A DNA stretch of 13,460 bases from Rhodospirillaceae bacterium (GTDB lineage: Bacteria; Pseudomonadota; Alphaproteobacteria; UBA8366). The translations under genes and the position numbers were made by a program. The notes below the pieces were generated by a model that worked only from the letters and a program-made list of their open reading frames with translations, did no database searches and was not told where the DNA came from. Position 1 is the stretch's first letter. Each line of letters starts with the position of its first letter. Shown here piece by piece: positions 1 through 6,392 of the stretch. The stretch covers positions 10,312-23,771 of the forward strand of contig PBCW01000064.1 of NCBI GenBank assembly GCA_002718015.1, written 5' to 3'.

Positions 1-1003
1 CAGGGTTAATTAAGCGCTCTGGTTTCTCGCCGCTAAGTATCTTTACGACCTGGTCAGCATTCCAAAACGCCATATTTTCTCGTGACTCAAAAGTCACACC
101 AGCTGTGTGATAAGTGGCAATAAGGTTATCAAACTGCAGCAGCGGATGATCCAATGGAGGCGGCTCTTGATCCCACACGTCAAGACCTATACCGCGAATT
201 TGCTTGTCCTCTAATGCTTCTATCATTGCGGCCTCATTGGCAATACCACCACGAGCGCAATTTACAAGAAACGCAGAGGGTTGCATTAGCGCAAACTCCG
301 CACGATTTATCAAATCCTTTGTTTCAGAATTGAAAGGGCAATTTATTGAGATAAAGTCTGATTGTGCTAGCAATTCCTCGAGATCCGCCTCAATAGCCCC
401 GTATTCCTTAAAATCAGCTGTTGTAATATAAGGGTCGTAAGCAAGCACACGCATGCTAAGACCCCTATGACATATGCGCGCCACCCTACTTCCAGTATTA
501 CCAAGTCCCACTATGCCGACGGTTTTACCCTCCATATTCCAGCCTTTGAAAGTCTCACGATCCACACCTCGCTCGCTGCGCAGCGACTTGTCGGTTTGTG
601 GAATATTTTTGGTAAGCGACAGCATCATTCCGACGGCATGCTCCGCAACAGCCTCCGCATTAGCACCAGCTTGATTAACAACCAAAACACCACGTTCAGT
701 GCAGGCTGCCACATCAATAGGGTCATAACCAGCGCCAGAAGATGACAAAACTAATAGTTTCTTACACCTATCGAGTAGCTCCCCATGGCCTTTATATTGA
801 TCACCCACCTCGTCACGAGCTGCTGTGATGCAGTAGGCATGGCAAGTCTTCATGATCTCCCAATTTGCATCTTGGGGAGCGTCAAAATAAAGCTTATGTG
901 CCGTTACGGAATCTACCTTCGATAAAGCATCGTAAACGTTGGGCGTCTTATTATCATCGAACCAAAAAACGCGACGTGCATTATCTTTTGAATTATCAGG
1001 CAT
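1..1003 (-). CDS. D-isomer-specific 2-hydroxyacid dehydrogenase, NAD-dependent (3' end beyond window)
   Basis: Reading the minus strand from the ATG at 1003 gives 334 uninterrupted codons to the window edge, ending ...ERLINP. This is close to the usual length of the family, so little is missing. The N-terminal substrate domain is followed by a Rossmann domain with VGIVGLGNTG at about residues 162-171. An acidic residue follows the second strand (VLAYDP), which favours NAD over NADP. The family triad is present: Arg251 in NCARGG, Glu280 in DVWDQEP and His299 in TYHTAG. The start is supported by an AGAGAGGG Shine-Dalgarno at 1008-1015, 4 bases upstream. Members reduce 2-keto acids such as hydroxypyruvate, glyoxylate or 3-phosphohydroxypyruvate to D-2-hydroxy acids, or run the reverse reaction, in the cytoplasm. 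The exact substrate cannot be read here; there is no visible C-terminal ACT domain to indicate SerA proper. It is divergent from the thioesterase pair. Confidence 0.93.
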   Translation of the reverse strand, partial: MPDNSKDNARRVFWFDDNKTPNVYDALSKVDSVTAHKLYFDAPQDANWEIMKTCHAYCITAARDEVGDQYKGHGELLDRCKKLLVLSSSGAGYDPIDVAACTERGVLVVNQAGANAEAVAEHAVGMMLSLTKNIPQTDKSLRSERGVDRETFKGWNMEGKTVGIVGLGNTGSRVARICHRGLSMRVLAYDPYITTADFKEYGAIEADLEELLAQSDFISINCPFNSETKDLINRAEFALMQPSAFLVNCARGGIANEAAMIEALEDKQIRGIGLDVWDQEPPPLDHPLLQFDNLIATYHTAGVTFESRENMAFWNADQVVKILSGEKPERLINP

Positions 1004-1061
1004 GGAACCCTCTCTTGCTTTCGATGATATTTGTTACTGCGCAAAGTTAAAGATGTCTAGA

Positions 1062-1079
1062 GATTGACTTGACGCAATC
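1062..1079. repeat. Small inverted repeat between divergent genes (possible operator)
   Basis: The arms GATTG (1062-1066) and CAATC (1075-1079) are separated by 8 bases, in the roughly 100-bp gap between the divergent dehydrogenase and thioesterase genes. The position suits a regulator binding site. Arms of 5 bases are short enough to occur by chance, and no clear -35/-10 pair accompanies them. Confidence 0.2.
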
Positions 1080-1106
1080 GGAAATTCACGCGATGTGATT
1101 GGTACT

Positions 1107-1538
1107 ATGACTAAAATAAATAAAAATCGAAATAAAATCATTGCAAATTACAATCAAGTTCTTGGCTACGAAGTGCTGGAGTGGATTGATGGATGCTCAC
1201 TATTGGCAATTCCCATACAGAAAAAGCACCGAAATAGGGGTAGGTCTATACATGGCGGCGTAATCGCATCTCTTGTAAACGTCGCTGGCAAAATGGCAGG
1301 AAACTGGACTTGCAGCGGAGAACGCAAAACAAGAACAATCAACCTCAATATAAATTTCATTTCAGGAACAAGCGCCGATTTGGTACATGTCCGTGGCCGC
1401 CGCGCCCATGCAACAAAAGGCACATTATTTTCTGATGTAGAAATTTTTGTTCCGGATACTGGCATGGTGATTGCCAGTGGCCAAGGTGTATTCAAGCTTT
1501 TACGCTCAGAGGTAACACGTCCTCATGCTAATCAATAA
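1107..1538 (+). CDS. PaaI-like hotdog-fold thioesterase, first of a paralogous pair (catalytic acid replaced by Asn)
   Basis: The 143-residue protein fits the single-domain acyl-CoA thioesterase (PaaI/4HBT) family. The core has an HGG turn at residues 49-51 followed by helix residues IASLVNVAG. A beta-strand of the TINLNINF type and a final GQGVFKLL strand also match the fold. At the position where family members carry the catalytic Asp/Glu, this protein has Asn58. The family hydrolyses acyl- or aryl-CoA thioesters in the cytoplasm; with Asn here, activity alone is doubtful. I chose the ATG at 1107 rather than the in-frame GTG at 1095. With it, the HGG and catalytic positions (49-51, 58) number identically in the paralog downstream. 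Neither start has a strong Shine-Dalgarno. The stop lies 17 bases before the second gene, so the two are probably co-transcribed. Confidence 0.85.
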   Translation: MTKINKNRNKIIANYNQVLGYEVLEWIDGCSLLAIPIQKKHRNRGRSIHGGVIASLVNVAGKMAGNWTCSGERKTRTINLNINFISGTSADLVHVRGRRAHATKGTLFSDVEIFVPDTGMVIASGQGVFKLLRSEVTRPHANQ

Positions 1539-1555
1539 AGGAAGACATCAAAAGA

Positions 1556-1993
1556 ATGTTGGAATCTGTATATGAGCGCGAAGACATCAGGGGTACTTTT
1601 CACGAAGTACTAGACTACAAAGTGGTTGAGTGGCGTGATGGCCATGTTTTGATGGAACTTAAAGTGAAGCCAGAGCACCGTGATAATGAAAATTTTATTC
1701 ACGATGGAATTATATCATCACTCATTGATATTGCAGGCTTTCTTGGTGGTGACTGGTCTCCCAATGGTCCCGGACGTTCGGTAACGATCAATCTAAATAT
1801 TAGCTTTATTGACAATAGTGAAGTTGACACGATCGTTGCCCTAGGAAAACGCACCCAAAACACCGAAAAACTACAATTTGCAAAAGTAGATATTCTGGAG
1901 AAAGAATCACAAAAACTGATCGCTACCGGCCAATGCACCTATAAGATTCTAAGTCCAGACACAAAAGAAAGCCCTGGAGTTTTCAGGCGCTAA
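1556..1993 (+). CDS. PaaI-like hotdog-fold thioesterase, second of a paralogous pair (HGG turned to HDG)
   Basis: This 145-residue hotdog protein aligns along its whole length with the preceding gene. Shared blocks include the VLxY..xEW..DG start, the HR before the turn, TINLNI.FI and the GQ...K.L end. It keeps the catalytic acid, Asp58 (SSLIDIAG), but the usual HGG turn at 49-51 reads HDG. The middle Gly, near the oxyanion-hole turn in this family, is therefore Asp. The two copies are thus degenerate in complementary places. The start is supported by AGGAAG at 1539-1544, 11 bases upstream, a somewhat long spacing. Expected activity is CoA-thioester hydrolysis in the cytoplasm; the substrate is unknown. 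The gene converges with the MmgE/PrpD gene, whose stop is only 11 bases away, and no hairpin terminator is evident between them. Confidence 0.87.
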   Translation: MLESVYEREDIRGTFHEVLDYKVVEWRDGHVLMELKVKPEHRDNENFIHDGIISSLIDIAGFLGGDWSPNGPGRSVTINLNISFIDNSEVDTIVALGKRTQNTEKLQFAKVDILEKESQKLIATGQCTYKILSPDTKESPGVFRR

Positions 1994-2004
1994 TTGAAGT
2001 TTTA

Positions 2005-3429
2005 TTATGACAAACTGATTACTGTATCAAATTCATCAAGATCAGCCTGATCTTCAATGCTTAAAATTATGGAACGAATTTCCTCAGCGCGACTAGTTGA
2101 GACCGCAATAGTCGCATTATTCATGAATTTATCGAGCACCTGTTCTTCGCTTATAGGGTGTTGGTCCGTACCAAGATTGTACTCCTGAGCATGTTTCAGC
2201 TCGCGCCCATCTTTTGTTCGGACGACGACTGTACCTGAGAAATAATCTGGATATAGAGTCTCAGTCGTTGTGTCGTAATGAATCTTCTCACAAAGACCTA
2301 GTATCTCGGGATCACCGTAAGCATCTGGCTCTATTTCGGCCAACGTAAATTGGCCCCGACAGATCGCGGCGGCCGTAGCAAAATGCACACTAAATTGAGC
2401 CTGATAAGGGCTTTGTGGTCGACGCTTAGACTCTTCAGGAATACAAACTGCGGTTTGATTAGGGTGTGCTAATACGATTATTGATTCAATTTGGTCAGGC
2501 TTTAACTTGTACTTTTCCCGAAGCTTTATACCAGTTTCTATAAAAGCGTGTAACCAATGGCATGCCGGATAAGGTTTGTAAGCAACATTTGATATCTCCC
2601 ATTCATTGCCAAACCCCTTAGTCACAACATCTAAGTCAATTTCCTGTCCATGAGCGTAGCATCCGTAAAGACCTTGCTCATATTCATATATTGTTTCCGG
2701 CCCAGTGAAACCGTGGCGGGCCCACATTGCAGCATTTATGCCGTTAACGGCCGCAATCCCAGTATGCATACGCTTTGCCCAAGCACCATTCGCATGGTAG
2801 GCACGAGTAGCGCCACCGAAACTCGCCACAAGACCCTGAGCTTGAGTTAATTGATTAACGGTAAGATCGCAAAGTTTGCCAGCAACCATCGCACAGCCAT
2901 ACGCACCTATTATTCCAGTAGTGTGAAAACCATTTGCGTGGATGCCTCCAGCAGCAGCTTTTGCGAGACGCGAACCAGTCTCGACCCCTGTTAGGTAGGC
3001 CTCTAGTGCCTCGTAGCCAGTTTTTGCATTTGCCATCGCTAAAATAAATGCAGTGGGCACAGTACTTCCTGAAATATGAATGACACCAGTTGTATGAGTG
3101 TCATCAAAATCAAGCCCATGCACTAATACTCCGTTTACCATTACTGCATCACGAAGTGGCAAGCGATGTGCAAGCCCAACCACAGGGAAGTCTCCTTCTC
3201 CACCAAGGTCTAACCCCGCGCTTGCTGCCTTATGACCGTAATCTTTTGTGGATGACGCAAGCGCAATTCCAAAACTATCCAAAACATGAAGTTTTGCTAA
3301 CTTGATGATTTCTTTTGGAACGTCTCTTAAAGAAAAACCTTCAACAAACTCTGCTACCTGTTGAGAAACTGTTAGGGTTTTTTCAGTTTTAGACTGCTGG
3401 AATTCAGAAGGTGTTACAACGTTACTCAT
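2005..3429 (-). CDS. MmgE/PrpD family protein (2-methylcitrate dehydratase / cis-aconitate decarboxylase-like)
   Basis: The 474-residue protein has the usual length and domain order: an all-helical MmgE/PrpD N-terminal domain (about 20-265) and a smaller C-terminal domain (about 280-460). Residues matching the active-site set described for cis-aconitate decarboxylase are visible: the D109-D110-T111 motif with H118 in VIHISGS, H169 in GFHTTG, K219 in WAKRMHTG, and a His near KPYPACHWLH (291/294). The SPYQAQFSVHFA block at 340-351 is also characteristic. The family includes dehydratases, decarboxylases and epimerases acting on small di- and tricarboxylates, and many members are uncharacterised, so the substrate is not assigned. 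The start is set by AGGAG (minus strand of 3437-3441), 7 bases upstream. It lies 142 bases downstream of the selenoprotein candidate on the same strand and may share its transcript. Confidence 0.93.
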   Translation of the reverse strand: MSNVVTPSEFQQSKTEKTLTVSQQVAEFVEGFSLRDVPKEIIKLAKLHVLDSFGIALASSTKDYGHKAASAGLDLGGEGDFPVVGLAHRLPLRDAVMVNGVLVHGLDFDDTHTTGVIHISGSTVPTAFILAMANAKTGYEALEAYLTGVETGSRLAKAAAGGIHANGFHTTGIIGAYGCAMVAGKLCDLTVNQLTQAQGLVASFGGATRAYHANGAWAKRMHTGIAAVNGINAAMWARHGFTGPETIYEYEQGLYGCYAHGQEIDLDVVTKGFGNEWEISNVAYKPYPACHWLHAFIETGIKLREKYKLKPDQIESIIVLAHPNQTAVCIPEESKRRPQSPYQAQFSVHFATAAAICRGQFTLAEIEPDAYGDPEILGLCEKIHYDTTTETLYPDYFSGTVVVRTKDGRELKHAQEYNLGTDQHPISEEQVLDKFMNNATIAVSTSRAEEIRSIILSIEDQADLDEFDTVISLS

Positions 3430-3571
3430 AAAAAAACTCCTATGAACGATCTAAACAGAATTACTACCCCAGTTTCTGATTTAGATAAAAAACTTATTTT
3501 GATACTCTGGAGCCAAATTCAAAATCGGAATAAAACTCAAAATCTTTGCGAAGTCGTTACTTTGAGGCTTC

Positions 3572-4375
3572 TTACTTTACTGCTTGCATGGTTTCATTAT
3601 TCTCGCCCATCGGTTCATCATCCCAAATTTTTTTCGGCATTGGCAACCCTATGAATACACTCTCGTCAATTGGCTTTGAGGGCGGGTGACCTCTGTTTTC
3701 TAGATACATCTTAATCTGCCGGACGTGTTGTCCAGGGTGCCAAGTTACCCGTTCAAGAAGTTCCCTCAATGTCACATCACCCCAATAAGCATTAGCAGGC
3801 TCGGTCCCGTCTCCTGCATAAGACGAATGCCAGGCTTGAAAACGCTTCAGCACGGCGAGACCATAATTTGCGAGATCAGTACCGCTTATTATATCTTTCG
3901 GATGAGGTATGTCTGCTATGGTCGTGTGGTATTCCTCCGCTTCTCCATCCATAAGCTCGCAGAATGCTTCAACTATGCGGTAAACATGGTAACAAAGTTG
4001 CCTAATTTTACGGTCCCGATTAGGGAGCTTAGGCTCCAGATCTCCATCCTGCATCTCTTTCATGTAAGATATTGCTGCAAAAAGAATGATATCCATCTTG
4101 GCTGCCAGCTCATCTACACTAAACTCTTTAATGTCGCCAAGAGGAATTCCGACAAAGTCACAAACGTCCTTTAACTTTTGCCCCATAACATAACTCATTC
4201 CGCGAGAAATGGCAGGAATACGTTTAATTCCAATGCGTTGGAGCATGGCCATCCCTTCTGGATTTCCATGAACATTTACCGATTCGTAAACAACCCCACG
4301 GGCCGTAAGAAACTCTTTAAGTCTCAGGCAACTAGTTCATCCTGGCTGCCAATAAACGTATAGCGGTTCTGTCAT
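3572..4375 (-). CDS. Candidate selenoprotein: glutaredoxin-like domain (UxxC) fused to a DinB-like domain, in-frame UGA at codon 13
   Basis: From the ATG at 4375 the frame reads MTEPLYVYWQPG, then UGA (minus strand of 4337-4339), then TSCLRLKEFL, and continues open to 3572, giving 267 residues. Residues 1-75 look like a glutaredoxin/NrdH-type thioredoxin fold. A redox motif U13-T-S-C16 follows strand 1, the ARGVVYESVNV strand follows, and Pro54 in KRIPAI is the cis-Pro. Residues of about 85-235 resemble the DinB/YfiT-like four-helix fold, with likely metal-binding His130 (QLCYH) and the pair His213/His217 in WHPGQH. UGA replaces the first, nucleophilic Cys of a CxxC motif, the classic position for selenocysteine. 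The only strong ribosome-binding site belongs to this ATG; the internal ATGs at 4258 and 4252 lack a well-spaced one. UGA is used as a normal stop nearby. Several DinB-fold enzymes use thiol cofactors, so a selenol-disulfide reductase coupled to a metal-dependent thiol enzyme is plausible (inference). A nonsense mutation or sequencing error is the alternative. Confidence 0.75.
4302..4329 (-). promoter_or_regulatory. Possible bSECIS-like hairpin just after the in-frame UGA
   Basis: On the mRNA, GAGACU (4325-4320) can pair with AGUUUC (4314-4309) in six pairs including one G-U, closing a UAAAG loop. Below it, GCC (4329-4327) can pair with GGC (4304-4302) across an internal loop of 1 and 4 bases. 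The apical loop lies 18-22 bases after the UGA, within the range known for bacterial SECIS elements. However, known elements usually carry a G in the first two loop bases, and here the only loop G is the last. The fold was drawn by hand, without energy calculation. Confidence 0.4.
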
Positions 4376-4383
4376 AATTATTG

Positions 4384-4391
4384 CCCTCCTT
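4384..4391 (-). promoter_or_regulatory. Strong ribosome-binding site that fixes the upstream start of the selenoprotein candidate
   Basis: The minus strand reads AAGGAGGG, a near-perfect Shine-Dalgarno, 8 bases before the ATG at 4375. Without UGA readthrough it would serve only a 12-codon peptide. Its strength is the main argument that translation begins upstream of the UGA rather than at 4252. Confidence 0.85.
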
Positions 4392-4401
4392 ACCTGAGAG
4401 C

Positions 4402-4430
4402 AGTATGTAATGTGAATGCCTTCAAGGCAA
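4402..4430 (-). promoter_or_regulatory. Candidate promoter of the selenoprotein gene with overlapping palindrome
   Basis: On the minus strand, TTGCCT (4430-4425) and CATACT (4407-4402) are separated by 17 bases; each matches 4 of 6 sigma-70 consensus bases. A perfect palindrome, TGCCTT-C-AAGGCA (4417-4429), overlaps the -35 box and the adjacent spacer, where a repressor could act. The transcript would begin near 4395 with a leader of about 20 bases. Confidence 0.35.
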
Positions 4431-4625
4431 GCATCTGTGGGAAATTAGCTTTCGTATGCTAGAAAATATTTAATACCCCGTGCGATGTCGCAAACACCTG
4501 AATATCATTAGATTGAACCATTTAAAATGATAGTTTCGAGGTTAAATAAGGCGTGTATTTTCATCGAGGGGTAGTAATTTAGGAACGGCAAAACCGCATA
4601 ATTGAAAAACATTGATATGCACTGT

Positions 4626-4673
4626 ACAGACACTCTGTCCTACTATTGGACAAATAAACAATATTGATAAATA
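4626..4673 (+). promoter_or_regulatory. Candidate promoter and palindrome upstream of the FAD flavoprotein gene
   Basis: TTGGAC (4646-4651) and TAAATA (4668-4673) with a 16-base spacer form a weak sigma-70-like promoter about 50 bases before the flavoprotein start. Directly upstream is a perfect palindrome, ACAGA-CAC-TCTGT (4626-4638), in a position suited to an activator or repressor. Both are short enough that chance is a real possibility. Confidence 0.3.
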
Positions 4674-4722
4674 AACCCGACGACACAACAACACGTACTT
4701 TCACCTTTTGGGAGGGCCGACA

Positions 4723-6276
4723 ATGACATCAACTTACATTCCGCCACAGCATGTGGATAGTTTCGATGAGGAATACGACGTAGTGGTAGTTGGCTTTGGC
4801 TACGCGGGCGGCGCCGCCGCCATTGCCGCGTGTGATGGGGGGGCAAAAACACTCCTGATTGAAAAAATGCCAATGCCGGGCGGCATTTCGATTTGTGCTG
4901 GTGGTGGAGTGAGGCTAGCTTTAGAACGAGATCCAGTCGTTGAACATCTATACGAAACGAATGACGGCACGACGTCACGGAATATTATTGAAGCATTCGT
5001 AGATGAAATGATGCTGCTCGATGACTACCTAGAAGAACTCTGCAAAGTAAATAATGCAAGCACCATAACTATCGAAGGACGAGGAGCAAACTACCCGTTT
5101 ACAGGGTTTGATCAAATGAGGTTTGTTGAAGTAGAAGACATTCCAGGCGTTGACGTCTTAAAAGTGTATCCACATGCCCGATCCCATCGTAATGGAACTA
5201 AACTGTTCAAAGTTGTTCATGACAATGTCAATTCGCGTGGAATTGAAGTTCGTCTGAACACCCCAGCTCTGAGATTAATTACTCAAAACACCAATGAAGT
5301 AAGAGGCCTCTGGATTGATGGGCCAGATGGCCGCAAAGCTATCAAATGTAACAAAGGTGTCATTCTTGCCTGTGGCGGACTAGAGGCGGCACCGGATATG
5401 CAACGCCAGTATTGGCAGATGAATCCGGTTCTCTCTGCCGCCCATCAAGGAAATACCGGCGATGGAATAAAGATGGCAACTGATGTGGGGGCAGATCTAT
5501 GGCACATGTGGCATTACCACGGCACTTATGGTTTCCGACATCCTGACCCAGATTATCCCTTTGGAATACGTATGAAACGCCATCCCGACTGGGTCCCTAC
5601 CAAAAAAGAGGCTGAAATACCAATGGCATGGATCTTAGCTGATAAACGCGGCAATAGATTTATGAATGAATATCAACCATATACCCAAGATACGGGCCAC
5701 CGGGCCCTTGATGTTTATGACACTAGCAGAATGGAATTCCCGTACGTGCCCTGCTTTATGATCGCAGATGAGGATGGTCGCGAGCGGTATCGTTTTGGTG
5801 CCACAATATATAATGACAGCACAATAGAGCCGTATGAGTGGAGCGAAGATAACCTCAAAGAGGTACAAAACGGGATCCTAAAAAAGGCCAACACAATCGA
5901 AGAATTAGCTGATCTTATTGGCTGTGACCCTGTAAATTTGAAAAAAACTATCGAGGAGTATAATTCAGCTACCGATAGCGGCTTGGAGGATAAATTTGGC
6001 CGTCCACCCAAAACCCGTCTCAAGATCGAGCGCCCCCCATTTTATCTTGGAGAAATTTGGCCAGTTGTTTCCAATACTCAAGGAGGTCCGCGACACAATG
6101 AGAAGTATCAGATTTGCAACGCTTTTAACGAGCCAATACCCCGTCTTTACGCAGCAGGCGAGTGCGGAGGAATCTGGGGCTTCTTGTATTTGGCAGGTGG
6201 TAATCTGACCGAGTGCTTTGTCGGAGGTCGCGTTTCCGGCAGAGAGGCTAGTGCTTTGAAGGATTGGAACACTTGA
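4723..6276 (+). CDS. FAD-dependent oxidoreductase, FAD_binding_2 (fumarate reductase flavoprotein-like)
   Basis: The 517-residue protein begins with a dinucleotide-binding fold, YDVVVVGFGYAGGAAA (residues 18-33, GxGxxG at 24-29). The acidic residue at the end of strand 2 is Glu47 (LLIEK), followed by a MPGGIS..AGGG loop. Near the C-terminus, LYAAGECGG and LYLAGGNLTEC followed by GGRVSGREA form the second FAD contact typical of the fumarate reductase/succinate dehydrogenase flavoprotein and ketosteroid dehydrogenase superfamily. No signal peptide or heme motif is visible, so it is probably a soluble cytoplasmic enzyme that reduces or desaturates a C-C bond; the substrate is unknown. The start is the ATG at 4723 with GGGAGGG at 4710-4716, 6 bases upstream. 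An in-frame TTG at 4708 overlaps that site and is not the start. The gene ends with TGA, showing that UGA is a normal stop in this genome. Confidence 0.92.
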   Translation: MTSTYIPPQHVDSFDEEYDVVVVGFGYAGGAAAIAACDGGAKTLLIEKMPMPGGISICAGGGVRLALERDPVVEHLYETNDGTTSRNIIEAFVDEMMLLDDYLEELCKVNNASTITIEGRGANYPFTGFDQMRFVEVEDIPGVDVLKVYPHARSHRNGTKLFKVVHDNVNSRGIEVRLNTPALRLITQNTNEVRGLWIDGPDGRKAIKCNKGVILACGGLEAAPDMQRQYWQMNPVLSAAHQGNTGDGIKMATDVGADLWHMWHYHGTYGFRHPDPDYPFGIRMKRHPDWVPTKKEAEIPMAWILADKRGNRFMNEYQPYTQDTGHRALDVYDTSRMEFPYVPCFMIADEDGRERYRFGATIYNDSTIEPYEWSEDNLKEVQNGILKKANTIEELADLIGCDPVNLKKTIEEYNSATDSGLEDKFGRPPKTRLKIERPPFYLGEIWPVVSNTQGGPRHNEKYQICNAFNEPIPRLYAAGECGGIWGFLYLAGGNLTECFVGGRVSGREASALKDWNT

Positions 6277-6392
6277 TCACACCAGGTTCAAATATATTGG
6301 CCGCGTTTTGTGCGCTTTAGGAAACCTTATAACCCGGGGTCTGCCTTTTCTGATTGGAAATAGACCGCCATGGTGGTGCTATTATCTAGTTT

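Larger units (their letters stand above)
4376..4722. other. Divergent intergenic region between the selenoprotein candidate and the flavoprotein
   Basis: This 347-bp gap has no convincing gene and should carry the promoters of both flanking genes. It contains the strong ribosome-binding sites of both genes, two short palindromes (4417-4429 and 4626-4638), and one weak promoter candidate on each strand, listed separately. The middle (about 4440-4620) is AT-rich, and I see no RNA gene, riboswitch or repeat array in it. Confidence 0.7.

Noticed and set aside
204..1050. Several plus-strand open frames (204-431, 467-745, 865-1050)
   Set aside because: They are antisense shadows of the minus-strand D-2-hydroxyacid dehydrogenase, which has all family motifs.
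3572..4252. A stand-alone 226-residue DinB-like gene starting at the ATG at 4252
   Set aside because: Neither this ATG nor the one at 4258 has a properly spaced ribosome-binding site, and starting there would remove half of an evident glutaredoxin fold. The ATG at 4375 has a near-perfect Shine-Dalgarno and the same frame.
3725..4363. Plus-strand open frames of 149 and 61 codons
   Set aside because: They lie antisense to the glutaredoxin-DinB gene, show no recognisable domain, and have no ribosome-binding site worth noting.
4708..4722. TTG start for the FAD flavoprotein
   Set aside because: The TTG overlaps the GGGAGGG ribosome-binding site of the ATG at 4723, which is the sensible start.
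6277..6392. Terminator hairpin at ACCGCCATGGTGGT between the convergent flavoprotein genes
   Set aside because: The palindrome has no loop and no following T tract, so it does not look like an intrinsic terminator.
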